Below, piece by piece: positions 1-10,049 of a stretch of DNA of 64,000 nt. Source of the DNA: Nocardioides alpinus (GTDB lineage Bacteria > Actinomycetota > Actinomycetes > Propionibacteriales > Nocardioidaceae); contig NZ_FOKC01000001.1 in assembly GCF_900112035.1 (NCBI RefSeq), positions 1-64,000 on the forward strand. Direction: 5' to 3'. The translations under genes were made by a program, and so were the position numbers. The notes below the pieces were generated by a model. The model made no database searches, was not told the origin of the DNA, and saw only the letters and a program-made list of their open reading frames with translations. Numbering within the stretch: the first letter of the stretch is position 1; each line of letters begins with the position of its first letter.

Positions 1-374
1 GCCGTCGCGCGGTTCGTCTGGCCCCGCTGGCTCATCCCCGCTGAGGAGAGCTCGTGCCCGAGGAAGACGTTCTCCGCGACGGAGAGGCCGGGGACCAGGT
101 CGAGCTCCTGGTAGATCGTGGAGATACCGAGGTCCATCGCCGCCTGCGGAGTGGCCAGGGCGACCGGCTCTCCCTGCCAGAGGATCTCGCCCTCATCAGG
201 CTGGTAGCTCGCCGACAGCACCTTGATCAACGTCGACTTCCCCGCACCGTTCTGCCCCAGCAGGCAGTGCACCTCACCGGGACGCACATCGAGGTCGACC
301 CCGCCGAGCGCCAGCACGCCGGGGAACCTCTTCACGACGCCGGTCATCCGCAACAGCGGTTCGGGGGTGCTCAT
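1..374 (-). CDS. Sugar ABC importer ATP-binding protein (RbsA/XylG type), N-terminal part only
   Basis: This is the first 124 codons of an ATPase that energises sugar uptake; the rest lies beyond the left edge. The Walker A motif GQNGAGKST is at residues 40-48 and the Q-loop YQEL near 88-91. The [10 protein letters not shown] wording is typical of the double-ATPase sugar importers RbsA, MglA and XylG, not of MalK-type subunits. Its ATG overlaps the stop of the ROK repressor gene by four bases (ATGA), so the two are probably translated together. The substrate cannot be read from this fragment; the XylR-like operator upstream of the operon makes xylose or a related pentose a reasonable guess. 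Confidence 0.9.
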   Translation of the reverse strand, partial: MSTPEPLLRMTGVVKRFPGVLALGGVDLDVRPGEVHCLLGQNGAGKSTLIKVLSASYQPDEGEILWQGEPVALATPQAAMDLGISTIYQELDLVPGLSVAENVFLGHELSSAGMSQRGQTNRAT

Positions 375-1627
375 ACGACGGCTCCTGCGACAGCGGCCCG
401 ACGAGGGACTTGGGTGGGATCGGCGAAGACGGACTCGAGGGAGGCGGTGGCACCGCCGCGGACGGCGGCGCTGAAGCCCAGGGTCGACAGCTCGACCCGG
501 GTGCCGCCCGAGTCGGGGGCAAGGACGCCGGCGCGGAGCTCGCGCTCGACGGCGGAGCGCATGTGGTGCCCGACGGCGGCGTAGTAGCCGGTCAGCACGA
601 TGGCCGCCGGATTGAGGGCGTTGGCGAGGATGGCTGCGCCGATCCCGACCCACACGCCGACGTCCTCGAGCGCCTGCAGCGTGCGTGCGTCGCTCAGGTG
701 CGCGCGGCGGTTGATCTCGGCCAGGCGGTCGTCGAGCGCCATCGCCGGGTTGCGGATCGGGTCGTCGGGGTCGGCGGCCATCTCGAGCAGGGCGCGCAGG
801 CCGCTCACGGTCTCCCAGCATCCCTGGCGTCCGCACCCGCACTGCCGCCCGCCGGGCTCGACGATCATGTGGCCGAACTCGCCGGCGTAGCCGTGACTCC
901 CGCGCAGCAGCCGGCCACCACTCACGATGCCACCGCCGACGCCGATCTCGCCGTGCAGCACCAGGATGTCCTGGCGGCCGGGGTCACCGGGGCTCACCTC
1001 GGCGGCCGCCGCGAGGTTGCCCTCGTTGTCGACGACGACGGGGAAGGTCCCGCCGAGGTCGCTGCGCAGGATTGTCCCGACCGGTACGTCGTACCACCCG
1101 AGGTTGGGCCCGTGGGTCAGCACGTCCCTCGTCTGGTCGTAGAGCCCCGCGACACCGACGGTGAGGCCGACGGTCGAGGCACCGCGCTCGTCGAGGCAGG
1201 CCACGGTCTCGCGGACCAGGTCGGCCAGGTGGCCGAGGACCAGCGCGGCGTCGAGGGAGCGGGCGTCGAGAGCGAGCTTGCGCTCCTCCACGACGTCCCC
1301 CCGAAGGTCGAGCGCCATCGTCGACACGTGGTTGACGTTGATCTCGGCCCCGATGCCGCACACGCTGCGGCCGTCGAGCTCGACGGCGGTGCTGGGGCGG
1401 CCGACAGCGTTCTGCACGAGCGGGCCGTCGGTGAGGAGGCGGCGCTCGATCAGCTCGGAGACGAGCGTCGAGACCGTCGAGCGGGTCATGCCCAGGTCGG
1501 CGGCGAGGGTCGCCCGCGACCGAGGTCCGTGGTCGCGCAGGTGGCGGAGGGCGAGGCCGAGGTTCGACCGACGCACGTCGGGGTGGGTGACGCCCTGGTC
1601 CGACAGTGTCTGCGTCAGGTTCGTCAT
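371..1627 (-). CDS. ROK-family transcriptional repressor (XylR-like)
   Basis: A 418-residue repressor with an N-terminal winged helix-turn-helix (about residues 20-66, [15 protein letters not shown]) and a C-terminal ROK sugar-binding domain. The structural zinc motif is intact: His253 in EFGHM, then Cys263, Cys265 and Cys270 in [11 protein letters not shown]. The sugar-contacting stretch VVDNEGN is near residue 200. It is the first gene of an operon with the sugar ABC ATPase that starts inside its stop codon, so it probably senses that importer's sugar. A 27-bp dyad about 135 bases upstream looks like its own operator. Confidence 0.9.
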   Translation of the reverse strand: MTNLTQTLSDQGVTHPDVRRSNLGLALRHLRDHGPRSRATLAADLGMTRSTVSTLVSELIERRLLTDGPLVQNAVGRPSTAVELDGRSVCGIGAEINVNHVSTMALDLRGDVVEERKLALDARSLDAALVLGHLADLVRETVACLDERGASTVGLTVGVAGLYDQTRDVLTHGPNLGWYDVPVGTILRSDLGGTFPVVVDNEGNLAAAAEVSPGDPGRQDILVLHGEIGVGGGIVSGGRLLRGSHGYAGEFGHMIVEPGGRQCGCGRQGCWETVSGLRALLEMAADPDDPIRNPAMALDDRLAEINRRAHLSDARTLQALEDVGVWVGIGAAILANALNPAAIVLTGYYAAVGHHMRSAVERELRAGVLAPDSGGTRVELSTLGFSAAVRGGATASLESVFADPTQVPRRAAVAGAVV

Positions 1628-1745
1628 GCTCGCTCCTCTCCGCGCTCGGTGCTGCCGGGGGTGGTGGGCGGGCGGGGGGAGGACCGGACCGTTGGCGGCA
1701 GGGGCCGACGAATCAGATCAGATCGTAAAAGCCCCGTGGCGCGGT

Positions 1746-1759
1746 GTGATCGGCGTCAC
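1746..1759. promoter_or_regulatory. Crp-like dyad GTGA-N6-TCAC upstream of the ROK repressor
   Basis: The sequence TGTGATCGGCGTCACT matches the Crp consensus TGTGA-N6-TCACA at 9 of 10 fixed positions. It sits one base from the ROK operator-like dyad, in the intergenic region before the ROK-ABC operon. Joint control by catabolite signal and sugar is a plausible inference; no Crp gene is in this window. Confidence 0.45.
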
Positions 1760-1760
1760 T

Positions 1761-1787
1761 CTTTGTTGGGGCAACGCCCAAACTAAG
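1761..1787. promoter_or_regulatory. ROK/XylR-type operator candidate
   Basis: A 27-bp dyad in which 10 of 13 base pairs are complementary. Read on the minus strand it begins CTTAGTTTGGGC and ends GCCCCAACAAAG. The arm TTAGTTTG and the core GGGC resemble the xyl operator of Bacillus as I recall it. It lies in the only non-coding gap before the ROK repressor, which is where an autoregulatory site is expected. Confidence 0.5.
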
Positions 1788-1821
1788 GCAGCGCAACCGG
1801 AGTCACAAGACGTGATCCGGC

Positions 1822-1837
1822 ATTTCCGATTGGAAAT
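1822..1837. promoter_or_regulatory. Perfect 6-bp-arm dyad ATTTCC-GATT-GGAAAT
   Basis: A perfect inverted repeat just downstream of the second ROK gene and upstream of the first. It has no T-tract, so it is not a convincing intrinsic terminator. Its ATTTCC/GGAAAT arms resemble the imperfect dyad in the GntR promoter near 11380. A regulator site is possible. Confidence 0.3.
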
Positions 1838-1853
1838 CGTCAGTTGTGACCGT

Positions 1854-3029
1854 TCAACGCGGACTTCTGACCATCGCCATCGGAAGTTCTCCGCCTGAGG
1901 TGGAGAAATCCTGTCCGATCCATGCCGTCATGGCCGCCGAGGCGCTGCCGATGAGGTCGGCGCGGCCGTCCGGGTCGCTCAGGGTGATCTCGAGCCCCTC
2001 GGCCAGCGCGTGCGGCGCGACGCGGTAGACGGTGGCCCGCAGGTCGCCCAGGAAGAGCGAGCCCATCGCCGCCACCGGGCCTCCGACGACGACACGTCGG
2101 GGGTTGGACTGGGCGACCATGCCTGCGACCACCCGTCCCAGTCGCTGGCCCAGGTCGCGGCCCACCTGGCCGACGACGGGGTCGCCGGCGCGGCCCGCGG
2201 TGACCAGGTCACGGAGGTCGAGGGCACCGGCGTGGTCCAGCACCGCTGCGAGCGCGGGCGAGCGCCCCCGTCCCACGAGGCTGGTGGCCTGCGTGACGAG
2301 TGCGCTCGCGCTGATGAAGGAGTCCAGGCAACCGGTGAGTCCGCAGCCGCACGCAGGCCCGAACTCCTCCACCCGCAGGTGACCGATCTCCCCGGACCGG
2401 CCGTTGGCTCCGAGCCCGAGGTGTCCCCCCACGACGGCGGCCGTGGTGACACTGCCGCCCAGCCGGACGGCCACGAAGTCATCGACACCGGTGGTGCCGC
2501 CTGACCGCATCTCCCCCAGCGCCATGGCACGCACGGACGGGAGCACCGCGACAGGCGCGCCGGGACAGGCCTCCGCCAGTCGCTCGGCGAGGGTCACCTC
2601 CAGGTCGGTCCCACGGTCGGCGACAGCGATCCCGACAGCGGACGGCGCCTCCGGCCCGAGGAGCCGACGGGCCGCGCGGCGCACCGTGTCCGCGAGCCAC
2701 TCGGCGTCCGGGTCGCGGTCCTGGAGGTCGATGCTCACCCCGGCCGAGATGGTCAGGTGACCGTCGAGGACGGCAACGCGTGCCGTGTCCTCGCCCAGGG
2801 AGACGACGAGGAGACGCCGTCCGCCGGCGATGCGGACGGTGACCGACCGACGGCCTCCTGAGCTCGCCGCGACGGGTCCGTCCTCGACGTGACCGGCAGC
2901 AGCCATGCAGCGCAGCGACGCCGTGAGCGTCGTGCGCGGCACGCCCAACGCGGTGGCGAGCTGGTTCTTGGTCTGTGGCCCTCCGTCACGCAGGACCCTC
3001 AGCAGCTCACCCTCCAGTCCACTCCTCAT
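1854..3029 (-). CDS. ROK-family regulator with an altered sugar site
   Basis: A 391-residue ROK protein with an N-terminal helix-turn-helix (about residues 15-50, KNQLATALGVPRTTLTASLR) and the zinc motif His217 plus CGCGLTGC at 227-234. It is the last gene of the long minus-strand unit, 11 bases after the ATPase gene, so it most likely controls that importer and the dehydrogenases. One oddity: where ROK proteins usually carry an Asn-Asp pair before the AxALGE segment, this one reads LPSVRAMALGE (about 163-173). The sugar-binding acid is therefore missing and its ligand may not be an ordinary hexose. It is unlikely to be a sugar kinase, given the HTH and the missing Asp. Confidence 0.85.
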   Translation of the reverse strand: MRSGLEGELLRVLRDGGPQTKNQLATALGVPRTTLTASLRCMAAAGHVEDGPVAASSGGRRSVTVRIAGGRRLLVVSLGEDTARVAVLDGHLTISAGVSIDLQDRDPDAEWLADTVRRAARRLLGPEAPSAVGIAVADRGTDLEVTLAERLAEACPGAPVAVLPSVRAMALGEMRSGGTTGVDDFVAVRLGGSVTTAAVVGGHLGLGANGRSGEIGHLRVEEFGPACGCGLTGCLDSFISASALVTQATSLVGRGRSPALAAVLDHAGALDLRDLVTAGRAGDPVVGQVGRDLGQRLGRVVAGMVAQSNPRRVVVGGPVAAMGSLFLGDLRATVYRVAPHALAEGLEITLSDPDGRADLIGSASAAMTAWIGQDFSTSGGELPMAMVRSPR

Positions 3030-3040
3030 CGCCGGTCCGG

Positions 3041-4116
3041 CTAGCGGCCGACCTCGGACAGGGTCAGTCCGGTGTCGGCGTCGAAGAGGTGGGCGCGGTC
3101 CAGGTCCACGGCGACCGACATCCGCTCCCCCGGCGTACCGGTGACGGCGGGACGTGCCTTGACCTTCAGCATCTCCGTGCCGACCTTGACGTCGACGACG
3201 GTGCGGTCACCGAGCGGCTCGAGCCCGTAGAGCTCTCCCGACAGCGACGCGTCGCTGCGCTTCTCGACCGACAGGTCCTCGGCACGCAGGCCGAGGAGGA
3301 GGGGACGACCGTCCTGCGCGTTGGTCCAGCGCGGGCGCGGGAGCGTCCAGCCCTGCTCCCCCACCAGCTGGTCTCCCTCGGCGTGGCAGGCGAGCAGGCT
3401 GATCCGGGGGCTCCCGACGAACCCGGCGACCCACTGGTTGGCGGGTCGCTCGTAGACCTCGGTCGGCGTGCCGACCTGCTGGACCTTGCCCTCCCTCAGC
3501 ACCGCGACCTGGTCGGCCATGGACAGCGCCTCGACCTGGTCGTTGGTCACGTAGACGAAGGTGCCACCGAGGGTCCGGTGGATGCGGGTGAGCTCCGTGC
3601 GCATCTCGACGCGCAGCTTGAGGTCGAGGTTGGTGAGCGGTTCGTCCATCAGGAAGGCGCGCGGACGGCGTACCAACGCTCGAGCCAGGGCGACACGCTG
3701 CTGCTCGCCACCCGACATCTGGGCCGGGCGCCGCTGGAGCAGCCGCTCGATGTGGAGCAGCGCCGACACCTGGTCGACGGCCTCCTTGATCTCGCCCGAG
3801 GAGGCGCGACGCGCACGCAGGGGCGACGCGATGTTCTCGTACGCAGTGCGCCGCGGATAGAGGGCGTAGCTCTGGAACACCATGGCCAGGTCACGTGCCG
3901 CCGGGGTGTCGCGCGTCGCGTCACGGCCGTCGAGGTGGACCGTTCCACCGTCGAGCTTCTCGAGTCCGGCGAGCGCCCGGAGGGTGGTGGTCTTGCCGGC
4001 ACCGGAGGGCCCCAGGACCACGAAGAACGAGCCGTCCGGGACGTCCAGCGTGACCCCGTCCAGGGCCTGCACCTCACCGAAGGACTTGCGCAGCTCGTGC
4101 GCTGCCACGGTTCCCA

Positions 4117-4117
<1 letters not shown>
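3041..4117 (-). CDS. ABC importer ATPase A, MalK/UgpC type, with Asn in the H-loop
   Basis: A 358-residue carbohydrate-type ATPase with Walker A GPSGAGKTT (36-44), signature MSGGEQ (134-139), Walker B FLMDEP (155-160) and a C-terminal TOBE-like regulatory region. The switch histidine is replaced: the segment reads VYVTNDQVEA, with Asn192 where H is nearly universal. The codon is AAC, so this is not a misreading of the frame. Its start overlaps the stop of the second ATPase gene (ATGA). Two adjacent ATPase genes with one pair of permeases suggest a heterodimer with one weakened nucleotide site. Such two-ATPase importers are known, for example rhizobial glycerol GlpSTPQV; this substrate is unknown. 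Confidence 0.9.
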
Positions 4118-5183
<1,066 letters not shown>

Positions 5184-5184
<1 letters not shown>

Positions 5185-6092
5185 CAGCGACGCACCGCCC
5201 CGAGGGTGACTCCGGCGACGAGGTGCTTGCGCACCAGGAAGGCGAACACGAGCACGGGGATCGCGAACACGACCGCGGACGCGGCCACGAGGCCCCAGTC
5301 CACCGTCGTGCCGCCGATGAGGCCGGCGATGGCAGGAGGTGCCGTACGGACCTCCTGGCTGGAGGTGAGGAAGATGGCGAACACGAACTCGTTCCAGGAG
5401 AAGATGAGGGCGAAGACCGCCGTTGCGGCGATACCGGGCACGAGCAGCGGCAGGGTGAACTTCCAGAACGCCTGCAGGCGGGTGTAGCCGTCGAGCATGG
5501 CGGCGTCCTCGTACTCCGACGGCACCTCGTCGACGAAGCCCTTCATCATCCAGATGGTGAAGGGGACGTTGAAGGCGGCGTAGATGAGGATCAGACCGAG
5601 CTTGCTGTCGATGAGCCCGAGCTCGCGGTACATCAGGAAGATCGGGATGACGACCACCACGGGCGGCATGAAGCGCGTGGACAGGATGAAGAACAGCTGG
5701 TCCTTCTTGGCCTTGAGGGTGAAGCGCGAGTACGCCCACGCCGCCGGGACCCCCAGCACGGTGGCCAGCACGGTCGACGCGCCGGCCACGATGACGGAGT
5801 TGAGGAACGAGACGGACAGGTCGGACCGGCCGCCGTCGGGACTGACGAACACGTCCTTGAAGTGGTCGAGGGTGAAGTCGAAGTTGAAGAACTTCGCCGG
5901 CACGGCGTAGACGTCGCGGTTCTCCTTGATGGACGTCTCCAGCATCCACAGCACCGGGAAGAGCATCGCCGCGGCCAGGGCCACGAGCAGCACGACCTCG
6001 ACCACCCTCCGCGCCCTGCCGCCACGGCGGCGCGCCCGCGGCGCCGCGTGCGGGGCCGGGCCGGGCACGGCCTCGTCGATGGTGATGGCCAT
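5184..6092 (-). CDS. Carbohydrate/polyol ABC permease, MalG type
   Basis: A 302-residue inner-membrane subunit. One transmembrane helix lies near residues 30-50, followed by a periplasmic loop and a bundle of further hydrophobic helices. The cytoplasmic EAA loop that docks on the ATPase reads YEDAAMLDGYTRLQAFWK, with the conserved D-G. The start is fixed by the ATGA overlap with the preceding permease gene. It pairs with the MalF-type permease to form the membrane channel. Confidence 0.9.
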
Positions 6093-7030
6093 CAGCCCTC
6101 CTTGAGCTTGTTGAGGTAGCGCAGGTAGAACTGCGCCAGGACGATGACCACCAGGACCATGAGGATCCCGTACGCGGACGCGGTGCCGGTGTTGAACCCG
6201 AGGAACGCGACCTTGTAGACGTGGAAGGACAAGGTCTCCGTGGAGACGCCTGGCCCGCCGCTGGTCAGGATGTAGACGAGGTCGAAGAGCCGGAAGGCCT
6301 CGATGGCGCGGAACATGACCGCGATGAGCAGGAGCGGCCAGACCATGGGCAGGGTGATGTGCCGGAACCGGAACCACTCCGAGGCGCGGTCGATGGACGC
6401 GGCCTCGTAGAGGTAGGACGGGACGGCCGTGAGCCCGGCGAGTGCGATGAGCATGATGAACGGCGTCCACTGCCAGGTGTCGACCACGATGAGGGAGAAC
6501 AGCGCGGTCCGCTGCCGGGTGAGCCATTCCACCTGCCCGAAGCCGAGCGACCCGAGCATCGAGTTGATCACGCCGAACTGCGCGTCGAGCATGAACTTCC
6601 AGAACAGGCCGACCACCACGGGCGAGAGCATCATCGGCACCAGGAACAGGGTCGTCAGCGCACCCCGACCGCGCGTGCGCCGCGAGATCAGGTAGGCGAT
6701 CGAGAAGCCGAGCACGGTCTGGAGCAGCACCGCCCCGACCACGTAGACCAACGTCGTCAACGCACGCGTGTGCACCTCGGACGAGGTCAGGATGGTGATG
6801 TAGTTGTCGAAGCCGACGAAGTTGGCTCCGGTCGCGCGTGTGGCCGAGTAGTCGGTGAAGGAGAGGTAGAGCGCCCACAGCAGTGGGAACACCGACATCC
6901 CGAGCAGCAGCAACAACGCCGGGGAGATGAACGCCACGGCCAGGCCGCGGTCGCTGAGACGGGGGGAACCCCCCGGTGCAGGAGGCGTCGGGGACGCCTC
7001 CTGCACCGGGCGGTCGGTCGTGGTCGTCAT
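6092..7030 (-). CDS. Carbohydrate/polyol ABC permease, MalF type
   Basis: A 312-residue inner-membrane subunit with a first helix near residues 28-50 and about six helices in total. The EAA loop reads YEAASIDRASEWFRFRHITL, which contacts an ATPase subunit. It follows the binding-protein gene by eight bases and overlaps the next permease by four. The short N-terminus and the SIDRAS wording are those of sugar and polyol importers (CUT1 class). Confidence 0.9.
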   Translation of the reverse strand: MTTTTDRPVQEASPTPPAPGGSPRLSDRGLAVAFISPALLLLLGMSVFPLLWALYLSFTDYSATRATGANFVGFDNYITILTSSEVHTRALTTLVYVVGAVLLQTVLGFSIAYLISRRTRGRGALTTLFLVPMMLSPVVVGLFWKFMLDAQFGVINSMLGSLGFGQVEWLTRQRTALFSLIVVDTWQWTPFIMLIALAGLTAVPSYLYEAASIDRASEWFRFRHITLPMVWPLLLIAVMFRAIEAFRLFDLVYILTSGGPGVSTETLSFHVYKVAFLGFNTGTASAYGILMVLVVIVLAQFYLRYLNKLKEG

Positions 7031-7038
7031 CGGTCAGG

Positions 7039-8466
7039 TCACAGCCCGCCGCCGCCGCCGTCGAGCACGCCCTGCTGCTGCTCGGCGATGTCGTTCAGCG
7101 CGTCCTCAGGACTCTTGGCCCCGTTGAGCGCGGCGTTGACGTTGGTGTTCTCGATGTCGATGAGCTGGGCGTACTCCGGGACGTTCCACATGTCACGCAT
7201 CCGGGAGACCGAGTCGGCGTAGACCTGGTTGAACGGCCCCGCCTCGAGGAACTCCGGCGACTGGATGGCGTCGGTGCGTGCCGGCACGCCACCGGCGGCG
7301 GCCCACTTCTTCTGGATGTCCTCCTGCTCGAACCACTTCATGAAGTTGAGTGCCTCGGCCTGACGATCGTCGGGAGCGTACGCGGAGATGTGCATGCCCA
7401 TGCCACCGAGCGGTACGAAGTCCGTGTCCTGCGACGGGAGGGTGGCGAAGCCCAGCTTGTCGAGGATCTCGTCCTCGGTCGTGCCGAGCGTCGACTGCGC
7501 CGGGTCGACCAGGCCGCCGGCGGCAGCGATCCACTGGAACGCGATGCAGGCCTTGCCCTGGGCGACGGCGGCGTTGACCTCGTCGATGAACCAGTTGCCC
7601 GAGCCCTTGGCGGTGAGCGGCTTCATCTCGTTGACCAGGACGTCCATGGCCTTCTGGCCGGCCTCGTCGTTGATGACGCCCTCGATCTTCTTGTCAGCCG
7701 ACTCCCACAGGTTCCCGCCGTAGACGCCGTTGACCGTGTTGTAGGTGACGGCCGCGGCGTCGGAGCCGTTGGCCTGGTGGAAGGCCAGGCCGCTGACGCC
7801 CGGGTTCTCGTCCTGGCACTTCTGGGCGGCGGCGATCATCTCGTCCCAGGTCTCCGGCGGCTCGTCGCCGATGAGGTCCTTGCGGTAGATCATCGTCCAG
7901 GTGTCGCCGAGCAGCGGGAGGCCGTAGAGGCTGGCGTCCTCGTCGCGCTGGCCGGTCTCGGCCTGCGGGTACTGGCCGTAGGCGGCCAGCAGGTAGGGGT
8001 CGTAGGCGTCGACGTCGATGTTCTCCTCGACGAAGTCGGTGAGGTCGAGGATGTTGCCGTTGGTGACGGCCTCGCCGATGTGCTGGGAGTCCAGGATCGC
8101 GATGTCGAAGTCGGTCTGCTGGGCAGCGAACTGGGTGAACATCGCGTCGTGCCAGTTGGCGTTCGGCACGGTGTTGACCTCGATGGTGACGTTCGGCCGC
8201 TCCTTGGTGTACTCCGCGTTCGCGAAGTCCTCCAGGGCCTGGGCCGGGGGCCACTCGAACCAGACGAAGCTGAGCGTCTGCGGTTCGTCGCTGAGCTCGG
8301 GGATGGTCGCCGGTGCCTTGGTGCCGCCAGCCTCACTGCCGCCGTCACCGTCGTCGCCCCCGCCGCCACAGGCCGCGAGGACCGTGGCCATCACGATGGC
8401 CGCTGTGGCCAGCCGGACCGGCCGGCCGGGGAGGGACCTTCGTCCCGCTCGCTGTGCGTACCGCAT
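7039..8466 (-). CDS. Extracellular solute-binding lipoprotein of the importer (CUT1 type)
   Basis: A 475-residue binding protein that delivers substrate to the two permeases. The signal peptide ends in a lipobox LAAC with Cys33 as the predicted lipidated residue, followed by a Gly/Asp linker. The chosen start MRYAQRAG has a good ribosome site (AGGAAG, about five bases upstream); an upstream ATG at 8487 and a longer frame to 8577 would place extra residues before an otherwise normal signal peptide. Family 1 extracellular binding proteins take sugars, polyols and related compounds; the ligand cannot be told from sequence alone. Confidence 0.88.
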   Translation of the reverse strand: MRYAQRAGRRSLPGRPVRLATAAIVMATVLAACGGGGDDGDGGSEAGGTKAPATIPELSDEPQTLSFVWFEWPPAQALEDFANAEYTKERPNVTIEVNTVPNANWHDAMFTQFAAQQTDFDIAILDSQHIGEAVTNGNILDLTDFVEENIDVDAYDPYLLAAYGQYPQAETGQRDEDASLYGLPLLGDTWTMIYRKDLIGDEPPETWDEMIAAAQKCQDENPGVSGLAFHQANGSDAAAVTYNTVNGVYGGNLWESADKKIEGVINDEAGQKAMDVLVNEMKPLTAKGSGNWFIDEVNAAVAQGKACIAFQWIAAAGGLVDPAQSTLGTTEDEILDKLGFATLPSQDTDFVPLGGMGMHISAYAPDDRQAEALNFMKWFEQEDIQKKWAAAGGVPARTDAIQSPEFLEAGPFNQVYADSVSRMRDMWNVPEYAQLIDIENTNVNAALNGAKSPEDALNDIAEQQQGVLDGGGGGL

Positions 8467-8525
8467 CTGTCTTCCTGCTTCCTGCATCGGGGCTGTTGCC
8501 TGGGGGTGGTGGTCCGAGAAGCTGT

Positions 8526-8564
8526 CCGAGCTGTGGTTCCGAGCTGTCGTTCCGAGCTGTGGGG
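8526..8564. repeat. Three tandem 13-bp repeats between the dehydrogenase and binding-protein genes
   Basis: Three head-to-tail units, CCGAGCTGTGGTT, CCGAGCTGTCGTT and CCGAGCTGTGGGG, lie in the 107-bp gap. The nine-base core CCGAGCTGT is identical in all three. No hairpin or T-tract goes with it. It may be a regulator-binding array or a replication-slippage product. Confidence 0.8.
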
Positions 8565-8573
8565 TCGCCGCCG

Positions 8574-10049
8574 TCACCAGGACGTCGCGACGTACTGGGC
8601 TTCGAGGAACTCGAGGAGTCCCTCCGTGCTGCCTTCGCGGCCGAGGCCGCTCTGCTTGGTGCCACCGAACGGGGCGGCGGGGTCCGAGACCAGTCCGCGG
8701 TTGAGGCCGACCATTCCGCTCTCGATGCCCTCCGCCAGACGCAGACCGCGCGCGAGGTCAGCGGTGTAGAGGTAGCTGACGAGACCGAACTCCGTGTCGT
8801 TCACCAGCGCGAGCAGGTCCTCCTCGCGCTCGAAGCCGACCACGGGGGCCACCGGTCCGAAGACCTCCTCGTGCAGGATCCGCGCGTCCAGGGGGACGTC
8901 GACCAGCACGGTCGGCGGGTAGAAGTGGCCGGGCCCGTCGGCCGGACTGCCACCGACGACGGCCCGGGCGCCGCGCTCGATCGCGTCCCGCACCAGTCCG
9001 TCCACCTTGCGGACCGCTTCGGCGTTGATGAGGGGGCCGCACTGCGAGTCCTCGTCGGGACCGGGACCGACCTTCACCGCGGCCATGCGCGCCACGAGCC
9101 CGTCGACGAACGCGTCGTGCACGTCGGCGTGCACGAAGAACCGGTTGGCGGCGGTGCACGCCTGCCCCCCGTTGCGCATCTTGGCGATCATCGCACCCTC
9201 GAGCGCTGCCTCGAGGTCGGCATCGGCGAGGACGACGAACGGGGCGTTGCCACCGAGCTCCATGGCGCACTTGAGGACGTTGTCCGCAGCGGTGCGCAGG
9301 AGCAGGCGGCCGACCTCGGTGGAACCGGTGAACGAGAGCATGCGCGTACGACGGTCGGCGAGCATCGTGCCCACGACCGGACCGGGGGTGGAGGTGGTGA
9401 CCACGTTGAGCACGCCCGCAGGCAGGCCGGCCTCCTCGAGGATCGCCGCCACTGCCAGCGCCGTGAGCGGCGTCTCGGCTGCCGGCTTGAGGACCGTCGT
9501 GCACCCCGCGGCGAGGGCTGGGGCGATCTTGCGGGTGGCCATCGCGGCCGGGAAGTTCCAGGGCGTGATGAGCACGCTGACCCCCACGGGCTGGTAGCTG
9601 ACCAGCAGGCGGTTGGCACCGCTCGGCGACATGCCCACCTGACCCCGCAGCCGGACGCCCTCCTCCGCGTACCAGCGGAAGAACTCGGCGGCGTAGGTCA
9701 CCTCCGAGCGCGCGTCTGCCAGCGACTTGCCGTTCTCCAGGCTGATGAGGAGGGCGAGCTCCTCGCGCCTGTCGTGCATGAGCGCGAACGCCCTCATCAG
9801 CAGGTCGGCGCGGATGCGCGGGGCGGTCGCCGCCCAGTCCGGGGCTGCGGCGGCCGCCGCATCGACGGCCGCCGCTGCATCGCTGGAGTCGGCATCTGCG
9901 ACCGTGGCGAGCACCGTGCCAGTGGCCGGGTCGGAGACCTCCAGTCGACGTCCGGTGCCCGCGGGGCGCCAGGCGCCTCCCACGAGCAGCTCGGTGGGCA
10001 CCGACATCGCCTCGACGATCGGGTGCAGGGCTGCGTCCAGGACGGTCAT
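8574..10049 (-). CDS. gabD: NAD(P)-dependent aldehyde dehydrogenase, succinate-semialdehyde dehydrogenase type
   Basis: A 491-residue aldehyde dehydrogenase. Catalytic residues are visible: Asn165 in PWNFP, Glu264 in MELGGNAP and nucleophile Cys298 in GGQACTAANRF. The C-terminus (GMVGLNRGLVSDPAAPFGG, GREGSTEGLLEFLEAQYVAT) is the pattern of GabD-like succinate-semialdehyde dehydrogenases. Its start overlaps the stop of the iron alcohol dehydrogenase (ATGA), so the pair probably oxidises an alcohol to an aldehyde and then to an acid. A second start at MSVPTELL, 14 codons in, is possible. GabD-type specificity is an inference from motif wording. Confidence 0.85.
   Translation of the reverse strand: MTVLDAALHPIVEAMSVPTELLVGGAWRPAGTGRRLEVSDPATGTVLATVADADSSDAAAAVDAAAAAAPDWAATAPRIRADLLMRAFALMHDRREELALLISLENGKSLADARSEVTYAAEFFRWYAEEGVRLRGQVGMSPSGANRLLVSYQPVGVSVLITPWNFPAAMATRKIAPALAAGCTTVLKPAAETPLTALAVAAILEEAGLPAGVLNVVTTSTPGPVVGTMLADRRTRMLSFTGSTEVGRLLLRTAADNVLKCAMELGGNAPFVVLADADLEAALEGAMIAKMRNGGQACTAANRFFVHADVHDAFVDGLVARMAAVKVGPGPDEDSQCGPLINAEAVRKVDGLVRDAIERGARAVVGGSPADGPGHFYPPTVLVDVPLDARILHEEVFGPVAPVVGFEREEDLLALVNDTEFGLVSYLYTADLARGLRLAEGIESGMVGLNRGLVSDPAAPFGGTKQSGLGREGSTEGLLEFLEAQYVATSW

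Noticed and set aside
410..1786. Long plus-strand open frame opposite the ROK repressor
   Set aside because: Antisense shadow of a GC-rich gene; the translation has no domain, and the minus-strand ROK protein has intact HTH and zinc motifs.
1887..1907. Palindrome TTCTCCGCCT-G-AGGTGGAGAA at the end of the second ROK gene
   Set aside because: It lies inside the coding sequence with one mismatch and no T-tract on the minus strand; chance or weak terminator only.
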